From an uncultured Sphaerochaeta sp. (lineage in GTDB: Bacteria; Spirochaetota; Spirochaetia; Sphaerochaetales; Sphaerochaetaceae), in assembly GCF_963667405.1 (NCBI RefSeq), contig NZ_OY763408.1, positions 2,131,757-2,195,756 of the forward strand: a stretch of DNA of 64,000 nt, in the 5' to 3' direction. The notes beneath the pieces were generated by a model. The model was given only the letters and a program-made list of their open reading frames with translations, did not search any database and had not been told where the DNA came from. Positions 15,973-24,234 of the stretch are shown here, one piece after another. Every line of letters starts with the position of its first letter. Position 1 is the stretch's first letter. The position numbers and the translations under genes are program-made.

Positions 15973-16785
15973 ATGGCCTTTCCCCAACACGCTGTCATCG
16001 TCACCGCTGCAGGCAGCAGTGAGCGGTTCAATACAACCAAGCAACTGGGTGTGAAAAAAGAGTATTTGCAGATTGATGGGCATACGGTTCTCTATCGTTC
16101 CATTCTCCCCTTTTTGCAAGTTCCCAACTGTTGTGCCATCCTGGTCACCTATCCCGAGGGGATGGAAGACCAATGCGCAGTTGCGCTTGAGGACCTGTTG
16201 CAACAGAACTTGGTGCCCATCATCCTCGTGAAGGGAGGCAAGAGCCGCCAGGAGTCGGTCTACAACGCACTGAAGATGCTCTCCACCATGGCACTGGGTG
16301 TCCAATACATTGCCATCCATGATGGGGCCCGTTGTTTCGTCACACCGGATCTGGTGATCAGGACGCTTGCCACGGCAACCGTGTTCAAGGGGGCGGTGCC
16401 CGCACTGCCTGCCACGGATGCCCTGAAGACCATTGACAACAATGGGATGATCAAAGCCCATATCGATCGTTCCCACACCGTTGGGGTGCAAACCCCGCAG
16501 ATATTCCGCTATCCTGAAATTTGGGAGGCCCACCAGGCCGCAAAGGACAGCACCACGCCCTATGTTGATGATACCGAGATCTTCACTGACTTCGGCCTGA
16601 ATGTCGGGGTGTGCGAGGGAGATCGGGAAAACAGGAAGATCACCTACATCGAAGATGTACCTGAGGCGGAAAAGCAAATTGCCGACTACCTCAGTGCATT
16701 GGAAGAGGGCAAACGCAGCGCACAGGCAGCGCGTGCTCTTCATCAGGCGATGGATGAGGTGAGAAGGGAGCAAGAAAAGTCGTGA
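15973..16785 (+). CDS. ispD: 2-C-methyl-D-erythritol 4-phosphate cytidylyltransferase
   Basis: A 270-residue protein, third step of the MEP isoprenoid pathway. The CTP loop is VTAAGSSERF with a Lys-rich KKEYLQIDG following it, and conserved KGGKSRQESVYN, AIHDGARC and VGVQTPQIFR blocks are present. It is about 40 residues longer than typical IspD, the excess being a charged C-terminal helix (about residues 232-270). Overlaps ispF by GTGA. Confidence 0.9.
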   Translation: MAFPQHAVIVTAAGSSERFNTTKQLGVKKEYLQIDGHTVLYRSILPFLQVPNCCAILVTYPEGMEDQCAVALEDLLQQNLVPIILVKGGKSRQESVYNALKMLSTMALGVQYIAIHDGARCFVTPDLVIRTLATATVFKGAVPALPATDALKTIDNNGMIKAHIDRSHTVGVQTPQIFRYPEIWEAHQAAKDSTTPYVDDTEIFTDFGLNVGVCEGDRENRKITYIEDVPEAEKQIADYLSALEEGKRSAQAARALHQAMDEVRREQEKS

Positions 16786-17249
16786 GAATCGGAACCGGCT
16801 GGGACCTGCATCGCCTGGTAAGCGCAAGAACGTTGATTCTCGGGGGCGTGGTCATTCCCAGTGACAAGGGAGAGGCTGCCCATAGTGACGGTGATGTTCT
16901 GGTCCATGCCATCATCGATGCGCTTCTGGGCTCCCTTGCCAAAGGTGATATCGGTTCTCATTTTCCCGATACAGACCCTGCCTACAAGGATGCAGACAGC
17001 ATACAGTTGCTGAAAAAGGTCCTGACCGAAGATCTTCCTCCCCACCGCATCGAAAACATTGACACCACCATCATTCTGCAACGTCCCAAGCTCCGGCCAT
17101 ACATAGAGGCAATCCGGGAAAATCTTGCAAATGTGATGGGCCTGGAGCCTCACCAGGTATCGGTAAAGGCAAAAACCGCAGAGGGCATCCTTGGCGAATT
17201 GGGCTCCGGGGATGCTGTCATTGCACAGGCTTCCGTGTTGATTTCTTGA
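16782..17249 (+). CDS. ispF: 2-C-methyl-D-erythritol 2,4-cyclodiphosphate synthase
   Basis: A 155-residue enzyme of the MEP pathway. It has the metal ligands in GWDLHRL and the later HSDGDVLVHAIIDALLG, FPDTDPAYKDADS and the C-terminal VKAKTAEGILGELG. The start is GTG at 16782, overlapping the ispD stop, so the pair is translationally coupled. Confidence 0.93.
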   Translation: MRIGTGWDLHRLVSARTLILGGVVIPSDKGEAAHSDGDVLVHAIIDALLGSLAKGDIGSHFPDTDPAYKDADSIQLLKKVLTEDLPPHRIENIDTTIILQRPKLRPYIEAIRENLANVMGLEPHQVSVKAKTAEGILGELGSGDAVIAQASVLIS

Positions 17250-17258
17250 AAAACCATG

Positions 17259-17288
17259 TTGACACAACCTTCGCAAATACTCTATAGT
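17259..17288 (+). promoter_or_regulatory. Promoter of tRNA-Leu
   Basis: A perfect -35 TTGACA (17259-17264) and TATAGT (17283-17288) with an 18-base spacer lie just ahead of the tRNA, with +1 expected near 17295. Confidence 0.65.
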
Positions 17289-17297
17289 TGTGCCTGC

Positions 17298-17381
17298 GCC
17301 CAGATGGCGGAATTGGTAGACGCACTAGGTTCAGGTCCTAGCGGGGTCACACTCGTGGAAGTTCGAGTCTTCTTCTGGGCA
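17298..17381 (+). tRNA. tRNA-Leu (anticodon CAG)
   Basis: A complete class II tRNA cloverleaf. The acceptor GCCCAGA pairs with TCTGGGC, the anticodon loop TTCAGGT is closed by CTAGG/CCTAG, a long variable arm follows, and the T arm contains GTTCGAGTC. The discriminator is A at 17381. The 3' CCA is not encoded. The downstream hairpin terminates it. Confidence 0.95.
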
Positions 17382-17387
17382 CTATAG

Positions 17388-17422
17388 GCAAACCTTTTAC
17401 TATAAAGGGTTTGCTTTTTTTT
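17388..17422 (+). terminator. Terminator after tRNA-Leu
   Basis: GCAAACC and GGGTTTGC arms around an AT-rich loop (17388-17414) are followed by eight T residues; a classical Rho-independent terminator. Confidence 0.8.
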
Positions 17423-17599
17423 GTCAAAATTCTCTCTTCAATTTCTCGACCGGATTTTGGCCATGTGCACAGTTGTGTGCACAGTAAGATGGGCTCAAAT
17501 CAAATTCTTGTGGGATGGGGCGTGGAATAGGATGGAGGGCGAAGGGATATGCGTGCAGTCTGAAATGAATTGGTTCTTTTCCAATATCTCCAGATACTC
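17423..17599. other. Non-coding gap after tRNA-Leu
   Basis: No convincing gene. The gap holds two copies of the palindrome TGTGCACA separated by four bases or fewer near 17463-17482. It marks a change to AT-richer sequence, as expected if a foreign segment had entered beside the tRNA, but I could not find a duplicated tRNA 3' end that would define an attachment site. Confidence 0.3.
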
Positions 17600-18844
17600 T
17601 TATTTACTAATTGATGCGTAAGGCTGGCCCATATAGACATGTTCATTTGGACTACAAAGAGAAAGTTCTACGCCCTTCTGGAAGACCATCACAATGTCAC
17701 TTCCTCCAAAAAGGAAATACCCCATAGGGTCTCCTTTTTCCACGGTAGCACCCGGAACAACACTTTCTTCCCAGTTGCAGGATGATACCTGTGACATTCC
17801 AATTGGCAGAATTGCAACAAGTCCGAATTCTGTGTCCATAATCAGACAGTCCCTTGTTTCAATTGATTGCCATCCGGGGTTATTATCATAAAGCGCATAA
17901 CGGTTCTCTATTGCATCCCAAGCAATAATTCCACCTACAGCATCTATACCATCAATCTTTCTTACTTCAAGGATTGTTCCTCCAACTGGAAAGTGATAAC
18001 GATGATAATCATTAACATCCAAGAAAGTATGTGTAAGCGTTCCGCCTGCAAATTGTTTCTTGTATGTAGAATCTTCTCCAATTAGCTGTTCAACACTATA
18101 AAAACGAACAGATTTTAGCTGTGCTCCCATGTCAATCTGTGAGTTTTCATCAACACTCCATTGTCCCTGACAGGCAGAATCTGCGGGTGAGACAATATCA
18201 GTCTTAGCTATTGGCCTGACTGAAGGAGTGATTAGTTTTCTTGAGAAGTAGTCATTAAAGGATTTCCAGATGTTTTCCTCTGCATACCAACCATTATCCA
18301 TCCCAAATGAAGGGTCATTGCAAGTTTTTATGTAATAGTCTTCGTTCCAGGAATCCTCTGTGCTTAGATAATTTCCCCAGGTTTTGCAATATTCCTTTAC
18401 CCATGTTGCAACTGGTTCATGGTATTCAAGACATGGGTAGTAATACCCTCTACCTGCCAGCTGTGGTAATGGCTGATCCAGAATGTAATAAAAGTAATTT
18501 AAACTCTGGTCTATGCTTGTGTATAAAGAAGGAAATTCTTTTGTAGAAAGAATATTCCATGGCATACATTTTGAAGACCAATCAAGAAAAGCATAGTAAT
18601 CTTCAAGTGTTTTGACAGGGCTATACTCTGGGTCGGGATTATGTATCCATGCTAGTCTAATTGACTCTTCCAACATGTCCTTTAGATCTTGGTCTGCTTC
18701 AACCATTTCAATAAGGCTTTCTGTTGTTGGTTCATGATATCTGTTTTCGATTTCTTGGTTGACAGACAGAGTTTTACAGCTACAAAGCATGACTACTATA
18801 ACTTGAAAAACGACAATTACTGCTAATAAGACTTTTCTTCTCAT
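17600..18844 (-). CDS. Exported lipoprotein of the PSDC/PsiD type of phosphatidylserine decarboxylase
   Basis: A 414-residue protein. A basic start, hydrophobic helix and VVMLCSC lipobox (Cys23) indicate an exported lipoprotein. Residues about 45-215 resemble the helical N-terminal domain (PSDC type) found in fungal PsiD-like decarboxylases, ending FNDYFSRKL...RP. The C-terminal half is a PSD fold with VSPADS, FAGGTLTHTFLDVND, DYHRYHFP (279-286) and the self-cleavage site FGGSD (pyruvoyl-forming Ser382). Normal PSDs are cytoplasmic-face membrane enzymes, so export is odd. Substrate is unknown: phospholipid or amino acid. The gene is AT-richer than its neighbours. Confidence 0.65.
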   Translation of the reverse strand: MRRKVLLAVIVVFQVIVVMLCSCKTLSVNQEIENRYHEPTTESLIEMVEADQDLKDMLEESIRLAWIHNPDPEYSPVKTLEDYYAFLDWSSKCMPWNILSTKEFPSLYTSIDQSLNYFYYILDQPLPQLAGRGYYYPCLEYHEPVATWVKEYCKTWGNYLSTEDSWNEDYYIKTCNDPSFGMDNGWYAEENIWKSFNDYFSRKLITPSVRPIAKTDIVSPADSACQGQWSVDENSQIDMGAQLKSVRFYSVEQLIGEDSTYKKQFAGGTLTHTFLDVNDYHRYHFPVGGTILEVRKIDGIDAVGGIIAWDAIENRYALYDNNPGWQSIETRDCLIMDTEFGLVAILPIGMSQVSSCNWEESVVPGATVEKGDPMGYFLFGGSDIVMVFQKGVELSLCSPNEHVYMGQPYASISK

Positions 18845-18850
18845 GTTTTC

Positions 18851-18856
18851 AGCATA
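18851..18856 (-). promoter_or_regulatory. -10 element of the PSD-like gene, leaderless
   Basis: On the minus strand TATGCT ends 6 bases before the ATG at 18844; a weak TTTCTT lies 17 bases further upstream. No ribosome-binding site is visible. Confidence 0.38.
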
Positions 18857-19144
18857 ACATCTTGGCTTGTGTAAAGAAATTAGAAACATGCGAAAACCCA
18901 TACATGTTGTCATTTGGACACAAATCTTTTTTTTCACTGGAATACTTACACCGATCACATTGTTGGTAATCGCTCAATTGTATCACAGTCGTTGTCTAGC
19001 CATATCAACAATGTACACACCAATACCTCACCAACCCATGAGTACGACATCTTTCTTGCTTCTCACGTTGTTCCTAGACTTTACTCAGGTTTTTCGCTAC
19101 AGTAACGGTACTACCTGACATGGATTCTGCTACAAGGATGCGGT
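18857..19144. other. Intergenic region between PSD-like and LytTR genes
   Basis: About 290 bases, AT-rich near the PSD-like gene. Short frames occur on the plus strand but have no ribosome site or family resemblance. It must hold the promoter of the LytTR operon, but I see no clear -35/-10 pair for it. Confidence 0.3.
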
Positions 19145-19891
19145 ATGCTCGATTTTGCCTTATGCGATGATGATCCCGGCCAATTGGCCCTTATTGCTGA
19201 CTATACGAAGCAATGCTGTCAAAGCAACCAAATCGAAGCAACGTTGCATCTGTTCAATCATCCGGATGCACTTTTGACTTCCTGCGAAACCCATCACTAT
19301 CATCTCTATATCCTGGATATCGTCATGCCCATGATCAATGGGGTGGAAGTGGGAAAAGCCATCAGAAAACGGGATGAGGAGGCAATCATCATCTTTGCCA
19401 CCCATGAACCCGGTTTTGCACTGCAATCCTTTGCCGCAAACCCCATCAACTACCTGCTCAAGCCCATTGACAAGGATCAGTTGTGCAAGACAATGCTCCA
19501 AGCCTTGGCAAGGTTGGACACCCGAACGGAAAAAACCTGCATCATCAAGACCAGGGAAGGAATCAGGGTCCTCAGATTCTCGGAAATCCTCTATTGTGAA
19601 TGCAACAACCATAATGCGGTCTATACGTTGACAGGCAAGCGAAACGTCACCTCAACAATCATAAAAGGCACCTTTTCCAATCATATCGAGTCGCTGCTGA
19701 AAGATACGCGATTCCTCCGGCCCCATATCTCGTATCTGGTGAATATGGATTACATCGAGGGGTTCACACAAACCCGTTTCACCCTTCGTTCAGGAGAGAG
19801 TGTTCCCATAGTCGCCAGGAACTATCGCAAGGTCAGGGATACCTATCTCGACTATTTGGCATCCAAAGAGAACGAGCAATGCAGGATCTGA
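19145..19891 (+). CDS. LytTR-family response regulator
   Basis: A 248-residue regulator. The receiver domain (1-120) has the acidic pocket CDDD and phospho-acceptor Asp58 in LYILDIVMP; the conserved Lys is in LLKPID. The C-terminal LytTR DNA-binding domain (about 140-240) contains FSEILYCEC and FLRPHISYLVNMDYIE. AgrA/LytR-like regulators usually control secreted factors or transport. It overlaps its kinase gene by 13 bases, forming a two-gene operon. Confidence 0.88.
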   Translation: MLDFALCDDDPGQLALIADYTKQCCQSNQIEATLHLFNHPDALLTSCETHHYHLYILDIVMPMINGVEVGKAIRKRDEEAIIIFATHEPGFALQSFAANPINYLLKPIDKDQLCKTMLQALARLDTRTEKTCIIKTREGIRVLRFSEILYCECNNHNAVYTLTGKRNVTSTIIKGTFSNHIESLLKDTRFLRPHISYLVNMDYIEGFTQTRFTLRSGESVPIVARNYRKVRDTYLDYLASKENEQCRI

Positions 19892-21168
19892 TCAGCAATG
19901 TGCTCAGAGGCAGCGTTACCTCACTGATGAACGTGCTGCTCCTGTTCACCCTGACCAAATCGAAAGGACGGGGAAGCACTGCCCTGGCGGCCCTCATCGT
20001 CTTCCTTACCGACTTCACCACCACATTCTATCTGTATCTGTACAGTGACCTGACCACCGTCTCACGTGCAAACCTCATCATGTTCATCGTGTTGGGCATC
20101 TGCTTGAAACCATTGTCGAAAGAGAATGCCATGCAATGGGCCTTCAACTACCTGACCACACTCAATATCATGATGAGCATAGTCATTCTCAGCTTTCATC
20201 TCTGCGGTTTTTTCCCTCATCCGAGCTATGCCAATACCGCAATTCGTTTGGTGCTCTATCTTCTGGTCATCTTGCTGTTCCAGCATCGTCTGCTCCCCCT
20301 CTACCAATCAGCATCCATGAACTGGCCAATATTCTCTGCCCTTATCTTCTGCATTTTCCTGATCCTGTCATACTATTTCTATGCGACCGCTGACATCCAG
20401 CAAACCCTGGTATCGGCAAGAGAGCCACTGTTGCTTCTGGTGCTCCTCATCACGGCAGCCTATGGAACGGTCTTCTATTCATTGAAACGGTTCAGTGCCA
20501 TGCATGCCCTGGAAACGGAGAACCTGAACATGCAACATGAAAGGGGCCTTCTCTCCCAAGCCGCCACCATCATGGCTGATAGACTGGAATTCATGGACAA
20601 AGTAGCCCAGCAGAACAGCCTTGCCACCCATGACCGCCGGCATTTCAACAGCATGCTCCTCAATCTTTTGGATCAGGGTGAACTGGAAGAAGCACGAACC
20701 TACCTCAAACAGCAACTAGCCCACACGATACCGCAAACACGAGTATACTGCCAGAACAAAGCGGTGAACGCGGCAATCGGCTATTACATCGCAAAAGCGG
20801 AGGCAAGTGGCGTGCCGGTTGAGACCAACCTCGATATCCCCACGCAGCTCCCGTTTGATTCAGTTGAACTCGCCTTGGTAGTATCAAACCTCCTGGAGAA
20901 TGCCATTCAAGCCGTCTCCCATCTCCCCCAAGGACACGCAAGATTCATCCACTTTACCTGTCGTCAGAAGGGTCGGTTGTTGCTGGAAATGAACAACCCA
21001 TGTCCTGAACACACAATCCTTGACAACAACGGACTCCCCTTCAGTGCACAAAGCGGCCATGGGCTCGGCACAAGAAGCGTTGTTGCCTTTGCCAACAAAT
21101 ACCATGCAGAGTTGCTGTACAGCATCAGGGATAATCTCTTCACGGTACGCCTGCTCATCAACCCGTAA
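19879..21168 (+). CDS. GHKL sensor histidine kinase partner of the LytTR regulator
   Basis: A 429-residue kinase. Six or so hydrophobic segments in residues 10-200 form a membrane sensor without a large extracellular loop. A helical dimerisation segment carries the probable phospho-His251 in LATHDRRHFN, and the GHKL ATPase has an N-box NLLENA (338-343) and a G-box SGHGLGTRS. The layout resembles AgrC-type kinases that sense small or membrane-borne signals. No peptide precursor gene was recognised next to it. Confidence 0.87.
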   Translation: MQDLISNVLRGSVTSLMNVLLLFTLTKSKGRGSTALAALIVFLTDFTTTFYLYLYSDLTTVSRANLIMFIVLGICLKPLSKENAMQWAFNYLTTLNIMMSIVILSFHLCGFFPHPSYANTAIRLVLYLLVILLFQHRLLPLYQSASMNWPIFSALIFCIFLILSYYFYATADIQQTLVSAREPLLLLVLLITAAYGTVFYSLKRFSAMHALETENLNMQHERGLLSQAATIMADRLEFMDKVAQQNSLATHDRRHFNSMLLNLLDQGELEEARTYLKQQLAHTIPQTRVYCQNKAVNAAIGYYIAKAEASGVPVETNLDIPTQLPFDSVELALVVSNLLENAIQAVSHLPQGHARFIHFTCRQKGRLLLEMNNPCPEHTILDNNGLPFSAQSGHGLGTRSVVAFANKYHAELLYSIRDNLFTVRLLINP

Positions 21169-21594
21169 TCTTGCAAATTTGTTGGAAAAAGCTCCTTTTA
21201 GGAACTTCAGGACTCTCGCTGCAAACGTTCTGTCAGGGTATCCCAATGACAGTGCAATTATAGGAGCCCCCAGTGCAACCACAGCTCTTGGGATCAAAGG
21301 TGCAGGCACCTCTTTCACCAACACCCAAGCAGTAGACTACCCTGCTTCCTTCCCTCCCACGAAGAGCTCATGCAATTCCGACCAAATTACCGTCTCATCG
21401 GCAATTTTAACATGAGCAAAACATACTGGAATTCGTCATAATCCACGCAATGGAACCAGTGTCCTGAATAGCATGCCCATGTCGCCCCGTGCTACGCACT
21501 CACGAGTACCTGGGTTAACTATCCCTCCAATATTGGCACAGCACGCTATTTCTGAGGGTCCACCAGACAGGGCGTTGCCAATCGACTGCAGCTG
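21169..21594. other. Long gap with possible decayed gene
   Basis: About 425 bases with no intact gene. On the minus strand a frame through 21200-21410 reads VPAPLIPRA...LSLGYPDRTF and resembles the end of a nitroreductase-type protein, but it is broken by an in-frame stop near 21345. On the plus strand 21485-21555 reads like a protein end (TSTWVNYPSNIGTARYF then stop) but has stops upstream. Both resemblances are weak; this may be a gene remnant. Confidence 0.25.
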
Positions 21595-22161
21595 CTACAC
21601 TCTCACCAGTCCTCGGAACCCTCGGGAGGCATAGTAGGAATCCGCACCGTTATGGTAGAAGAATACCCTGCCATAGCGGCTGTCGCCGAACAAGGCACCG
21701 CCAAGCTTTCGCATGGTTTGCGGGGTACGGATCCAACTGGAGGATTTCGTGTCAAACACCCCGACACTCTGAAGTCGGGTATACTGCTGCTCATCCAACA
21801 GTTCCATACCCATTTCTGCAGCCAGACCCTCGGCACTGCCTTGGGGAGGATTCTTCTTCCTCTTTGCCAGTGCATCCTCGTCATAACAGAGGCTCCTGCG
21901 CCCAGCAGGGCTCTCGGCACTACAGTCGACAAAGAGATAGGAATCAGATGCGGCATCATACCCGATCACATCAGGCTCACCTCCGGTACGCTCCATCAGG
22001 AAAAGAGAGTGCAGGCTCTTGGGTTGTTTTTCCAGCCTCGCTTCCACGGACTCCCAAGACAAGCCCTCATGATGAGCCTTGTTCTTCAGAAACCTATCTT
22101 TGAGAATTGACAGGATCTCCATTGCTTGGTTTGACGACAACGTTGTGTTTGCCTGTTGCAT
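21595..22161 (-). CDS. DUF4256 family protein
   Basis: A 188-residue cytoplasmic protein that matches the DUF4256 family along its length: GLSWESVEARLEKQP, MERTGGEPDVIGYD, FVDCSAESPAGRRSLCYD, MGMELLDEQQY, MRKLGGALFGD and the ending YHNGADSYYASRGFRG. Function is unknown. GGGAGGTG precedes ATG 22161; a GTG two codons earlier lies in the ribosome site. It stands alone on the minus strand. Confidence 0.82.
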   Translation of the reverse strand: MQQANTTLSSNQAMEILSILKDRFLKNKAHHEGLSWESVEARLEKQPKSLHSLFLMERTGGEPDVIGYDAASDSYLFVDCSAESPAGRRSLCYDEDALAKRKKNPPQGSAEGLAAEMGMELLDEQQYTRLQSVGVFDTKSSSWIRTPQTMRKLGGALFGDSRYGRVFFYHNGADSYYASRGFRGLVRV

Positions 22162-22257
22162 GATCACCTCCCAGTATCCACGACATTGGGGATATATGGG
22201 TCAGTGTACCTATATCCTAGTTATTTACTCAAGATGCATGCCCGAAGCCAAACAAGG

Positions 22258-22902
22258 CTACCGTTGAAAAAAACGTAGGATGGTGTCTGTTATTGCTGAA
22301 TAGGCCAACAGCTTGCAGGCAATGCTCCACATGACCAAACAGATTGTGGTGTCCAGGATACGCCAGGTTATGGATTTCCTGAAAAGCGGGGCAAGAAAGC
22401 CTGACCCATAGGACAGGATGAAGAACCAGAGGAAGGACATGGTGACAGCTCCCCCACCAAACAGATACCGGCCAGAGCCTGAAAAGGTTGCGCTGATACT
22501 CCCCAGAAGCACCACGGTATCGAGATAGACATGGGGGTTCAGCAATGTTATCGCCAAGGTGGTGAATACGACCTGCTTGCGGCTCACCGGTCGCTCATCC
22601 GATTCCTCCATCCCACGGTCGGCATGAAAAGCGGAGAGCAGACTCTTCAATCCATACACGAACAGGAACAGAGCGCCGGCAACTGATGCGATGTTCAGCA
22701 ACACAGGAGACTGTTCTATGAGGCTCCCCATACCTGCCACTCCTGCAGAGATGAGCAAGGCATCGCAGAAAGAACAGATGAGGGCAACCACAAATCGGTG
22801 TTGCTTACGGATGCCTTGGGTAAGGACAAAGGCATTCTGCGCTCCGATTGCAATGATCAGGCTGGCTCCGGTCGCCATGCCGGTAAGGTAGGGAATTTCC
22901 AT
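22258..22902 (-). CDS. LysE/ArgO-family amino-acid exporter
   Basis: A 214-residue, six-helix membrane protein. The N-terminal GASLIIAIGAQNAFVLTQGI and the later LNPHVYLDTVVLLGS are the diagnostic blocks of the LysE/ArgO branch, which exports basic amino acids and is usually paired with a LysR regulator; none is adjacent here. ATG 22902 is preferred to TTG 22920 because the promoter -10 lies between them. Confidence 0.88.
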   Translation of the reverse strand: MEIPYLTGMATGASLIIAIGAQNAFVLTQGIRKQHRFVVALICSFCDALLISAGVAGMGSLIEQSPVLLNIASVAGALFLFVYGLKSLLSAFHADRGMEESDERPVSRKQVVFTTLAITLLNPHVYLDTVVLLGSISATFSGSGRYLFGGGAVTMSFLWFFILSYGSGFLAPLFRKSITWRILDTTICLVMWSIACKLLAYSAITDTILRFFQR

Positions 22903-22909
22903 GGCATCC

Positions 22910-22937
22910 AGCTTAGCCAAAACAAGAAAAGAGTCAA
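22910..22937 (-). promoter_or_regulatory. Promoter of the LysE-type exporter, leaderless
   Basis: On the minus strand TTGACT (22932-22937), 16-base spacer and TAAGCT (22910-22915), ending 7 bases before the ATG. No ribosome-binding site is seen. Confidence 0.48.
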
Positions 22938-23063
22938 AGTACCCAACACCACAGATGGAAACTTTTTTGCGTGTTTCCTTATGGGTGCATAGCTTGACCC
23001 AGCAAGAATTCGAATGTTACCCTAGGTTAACACTAGGAGTTGCTCCTGGTTCAGGAGGTCCCG

Positions 23064-23705
23064 ATGAAGCATACGACTTTCCATCTTGGATTTTTCCTCA
23101 CTCCACTGGTACCTGTCATCGTCTATCTGTGGACTGCAGGGGCTCAGTATGACTCCTACTCCATCTCGATCATCTTCGGTGTGTACGCCTTCATCCTTGT
23201 CTGCAACCAGTTCTACTTGGCATCACAACCCGTATGGTTGACGAAACTCTTGGGAGCTAAGGCGGTGCGTGCGCTGCATGGCAGTTCACCCCTTTTGATC
23301 GTACTGCTCTCGTTCGTTCATGCGATGCTCAAGCTTTCCAATGGATTCACCCTCTCAACCACCCAAGCCCTGCTTGGTCTTACTGCATTCATCCTCTTTT
23401 TCGTGGGAACGATGGCAGCACTTCTCTTCTTTGCGAACACCCTTCTGACAAAGAAAGAACCCTTTGCTTCCTTCCGCACCAAAACATACGAGAAAACCGG
23501 AATGACACACCAAAAAGTGAGAGCCATGCACAATCTCATGGTGGTGGCAGGTCTGGTGGTGCTCATGCATGTGCTGGGCGCCTCAACATCCTCGTTCTCC
23601 TACAACCCCTGGGGGATGTCCATCCTTCTTGCATGGATGGTCTTTACCCTCCTGTCGTATCTGAACTACCGCCTCAAAGGCCGTTCAAAGAGAGGTACAT
23701 CATGA
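23064..23705 (+). CDS. Ferric-reductase-like two-haem membrane protein
   Basis: A 213-residue protein with about six transmembrane helices. Two His pairs lie in helices: His72/His86 (spacing 14) and His156/His169 (spacing 13), the same spacing used by NOX and ferric reductases to hold two b haems across the membrane. There is no flavin or NAD(P)H domain. CAGGAGGT precedes ATG 23064. It overlaps the DOMON gene by ATGA. Inferred role: moving electrons across the membrane to or from the secreted DOMON partner. Confidence 0.65.
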   Translation: MKHTTFHLGFFLTPLVPVIVYLWTAGAQYDSYSISIIFGVYAFILVCNQFYLASQPVWLTKLLGAKAVRALHGSSPLLIVLLSFVHAMLKLSNGFTLSTTQALLGLTAFILFFVGTMAALLFFANTLLTKKEPFASFRTKTYEKTGMTHQKVRAMHNLMVVAGLVVLMHVLGASTSSFSYNPWGMSILLAWMVFTLLSYLNYRLKGRSKRGTS

Positions 23706-24232
23706 AACATATCATCACCATATCTCTGATACTTGCTTGTTTGGTTCTGCCACTTGCAGCGCAGATTCTCCCCTCCTCACCGGTTGACCCCGTCATTGAC
23801 GGTTCATTCGGTGCAACCGAGTATCCACAGGTAGTACAGCTCAAGGACATGAGATTGGGCTATGCCCTCAGCCGCAACGGACAGAGCCTGCACTTCATCC
23901 TGGAAGCTCCAGCCACCGGCTGGGTATCGGTAGGACTTGGTTCGAATCGGATGCATGGGGCGCATATGATCATCGGGTATGATGCCCTTTCCAGCCAGGT
24001 AATCAGCGAAGAGACAGGACGAGGACATGGGCACAGCCCTTCCTCTACCAAACTGCTGATCCAGAGCACCATCAAGGAGAGTGGAGGAAAGACAACCCTT
24101 GAGTTCTCCTTGCCTGCTTCAACGTACAGTTCAGGCAAAGAGCTTCCCCTGATCGTAGCCTACGGAACCCAGGACAACCTCAGAAGCAAACACAAGCGCT
24201 ACGACAGCCACACCATTGCTTTCCAGAAGTAG
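23702..24232 (+). CDS. Secreted DOMON-domain protein
   Basis: A 176-residue protein. A signal peptide ends near PLAAQ, followed by a single DOMON beta-sandwich (about residues 30-165) with GWVSVGLGSNRMHGAHMIIGYD, where Met and His are candidate ligands of haem b (quoted in two parts: GWVSVGLGS and NRMHGAHMIIGYD). DOMON domains bind haem or sugar and in eukaryotes partner with cytochrome b561. Translational overlap with the two-haem membrane protein supports a haem role here. The C-terminus ends SHTIAFQK without an anchor. Confidence 0.75.
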   Translation: MKHIITISLILACLVLPLAAQILPSSPVDPVIDGSFGATEYPQVVQLKDMRLGYALSRNGQSLHFILEAPATGWVSVGLGSNRMHGAHMIIGYDALSSQVISEETGRGHGHSPSSTKLLIQSTIKESGGKTTLEFSLPASTYSSGKELPLIVAYGTQDNLRSKHKRYDSHTIAFQK

Positions 24233-24234
24233 GA

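Noticed and set aside
17298-17381. tRNA-Leu as a prophage or island attachment site with flanking direct repeats
   Set aside because: No second copy of the tRNA 3' end and no integrase found in the window; kept only as a composition-based suspicion.
17421-17621. A 66-residue frame after tRNA-Leu
   Set aside because: No ribosome site or similarity, and it overlaps the end of the PSD-like gene.
20884-21324. A 146-residue minus-strand frame over the end of the histidine kinase
   Set aside because: Most of it is the complement of the kinase ATPase domain; only its first part falls in the gap and is treated there as possible debris.
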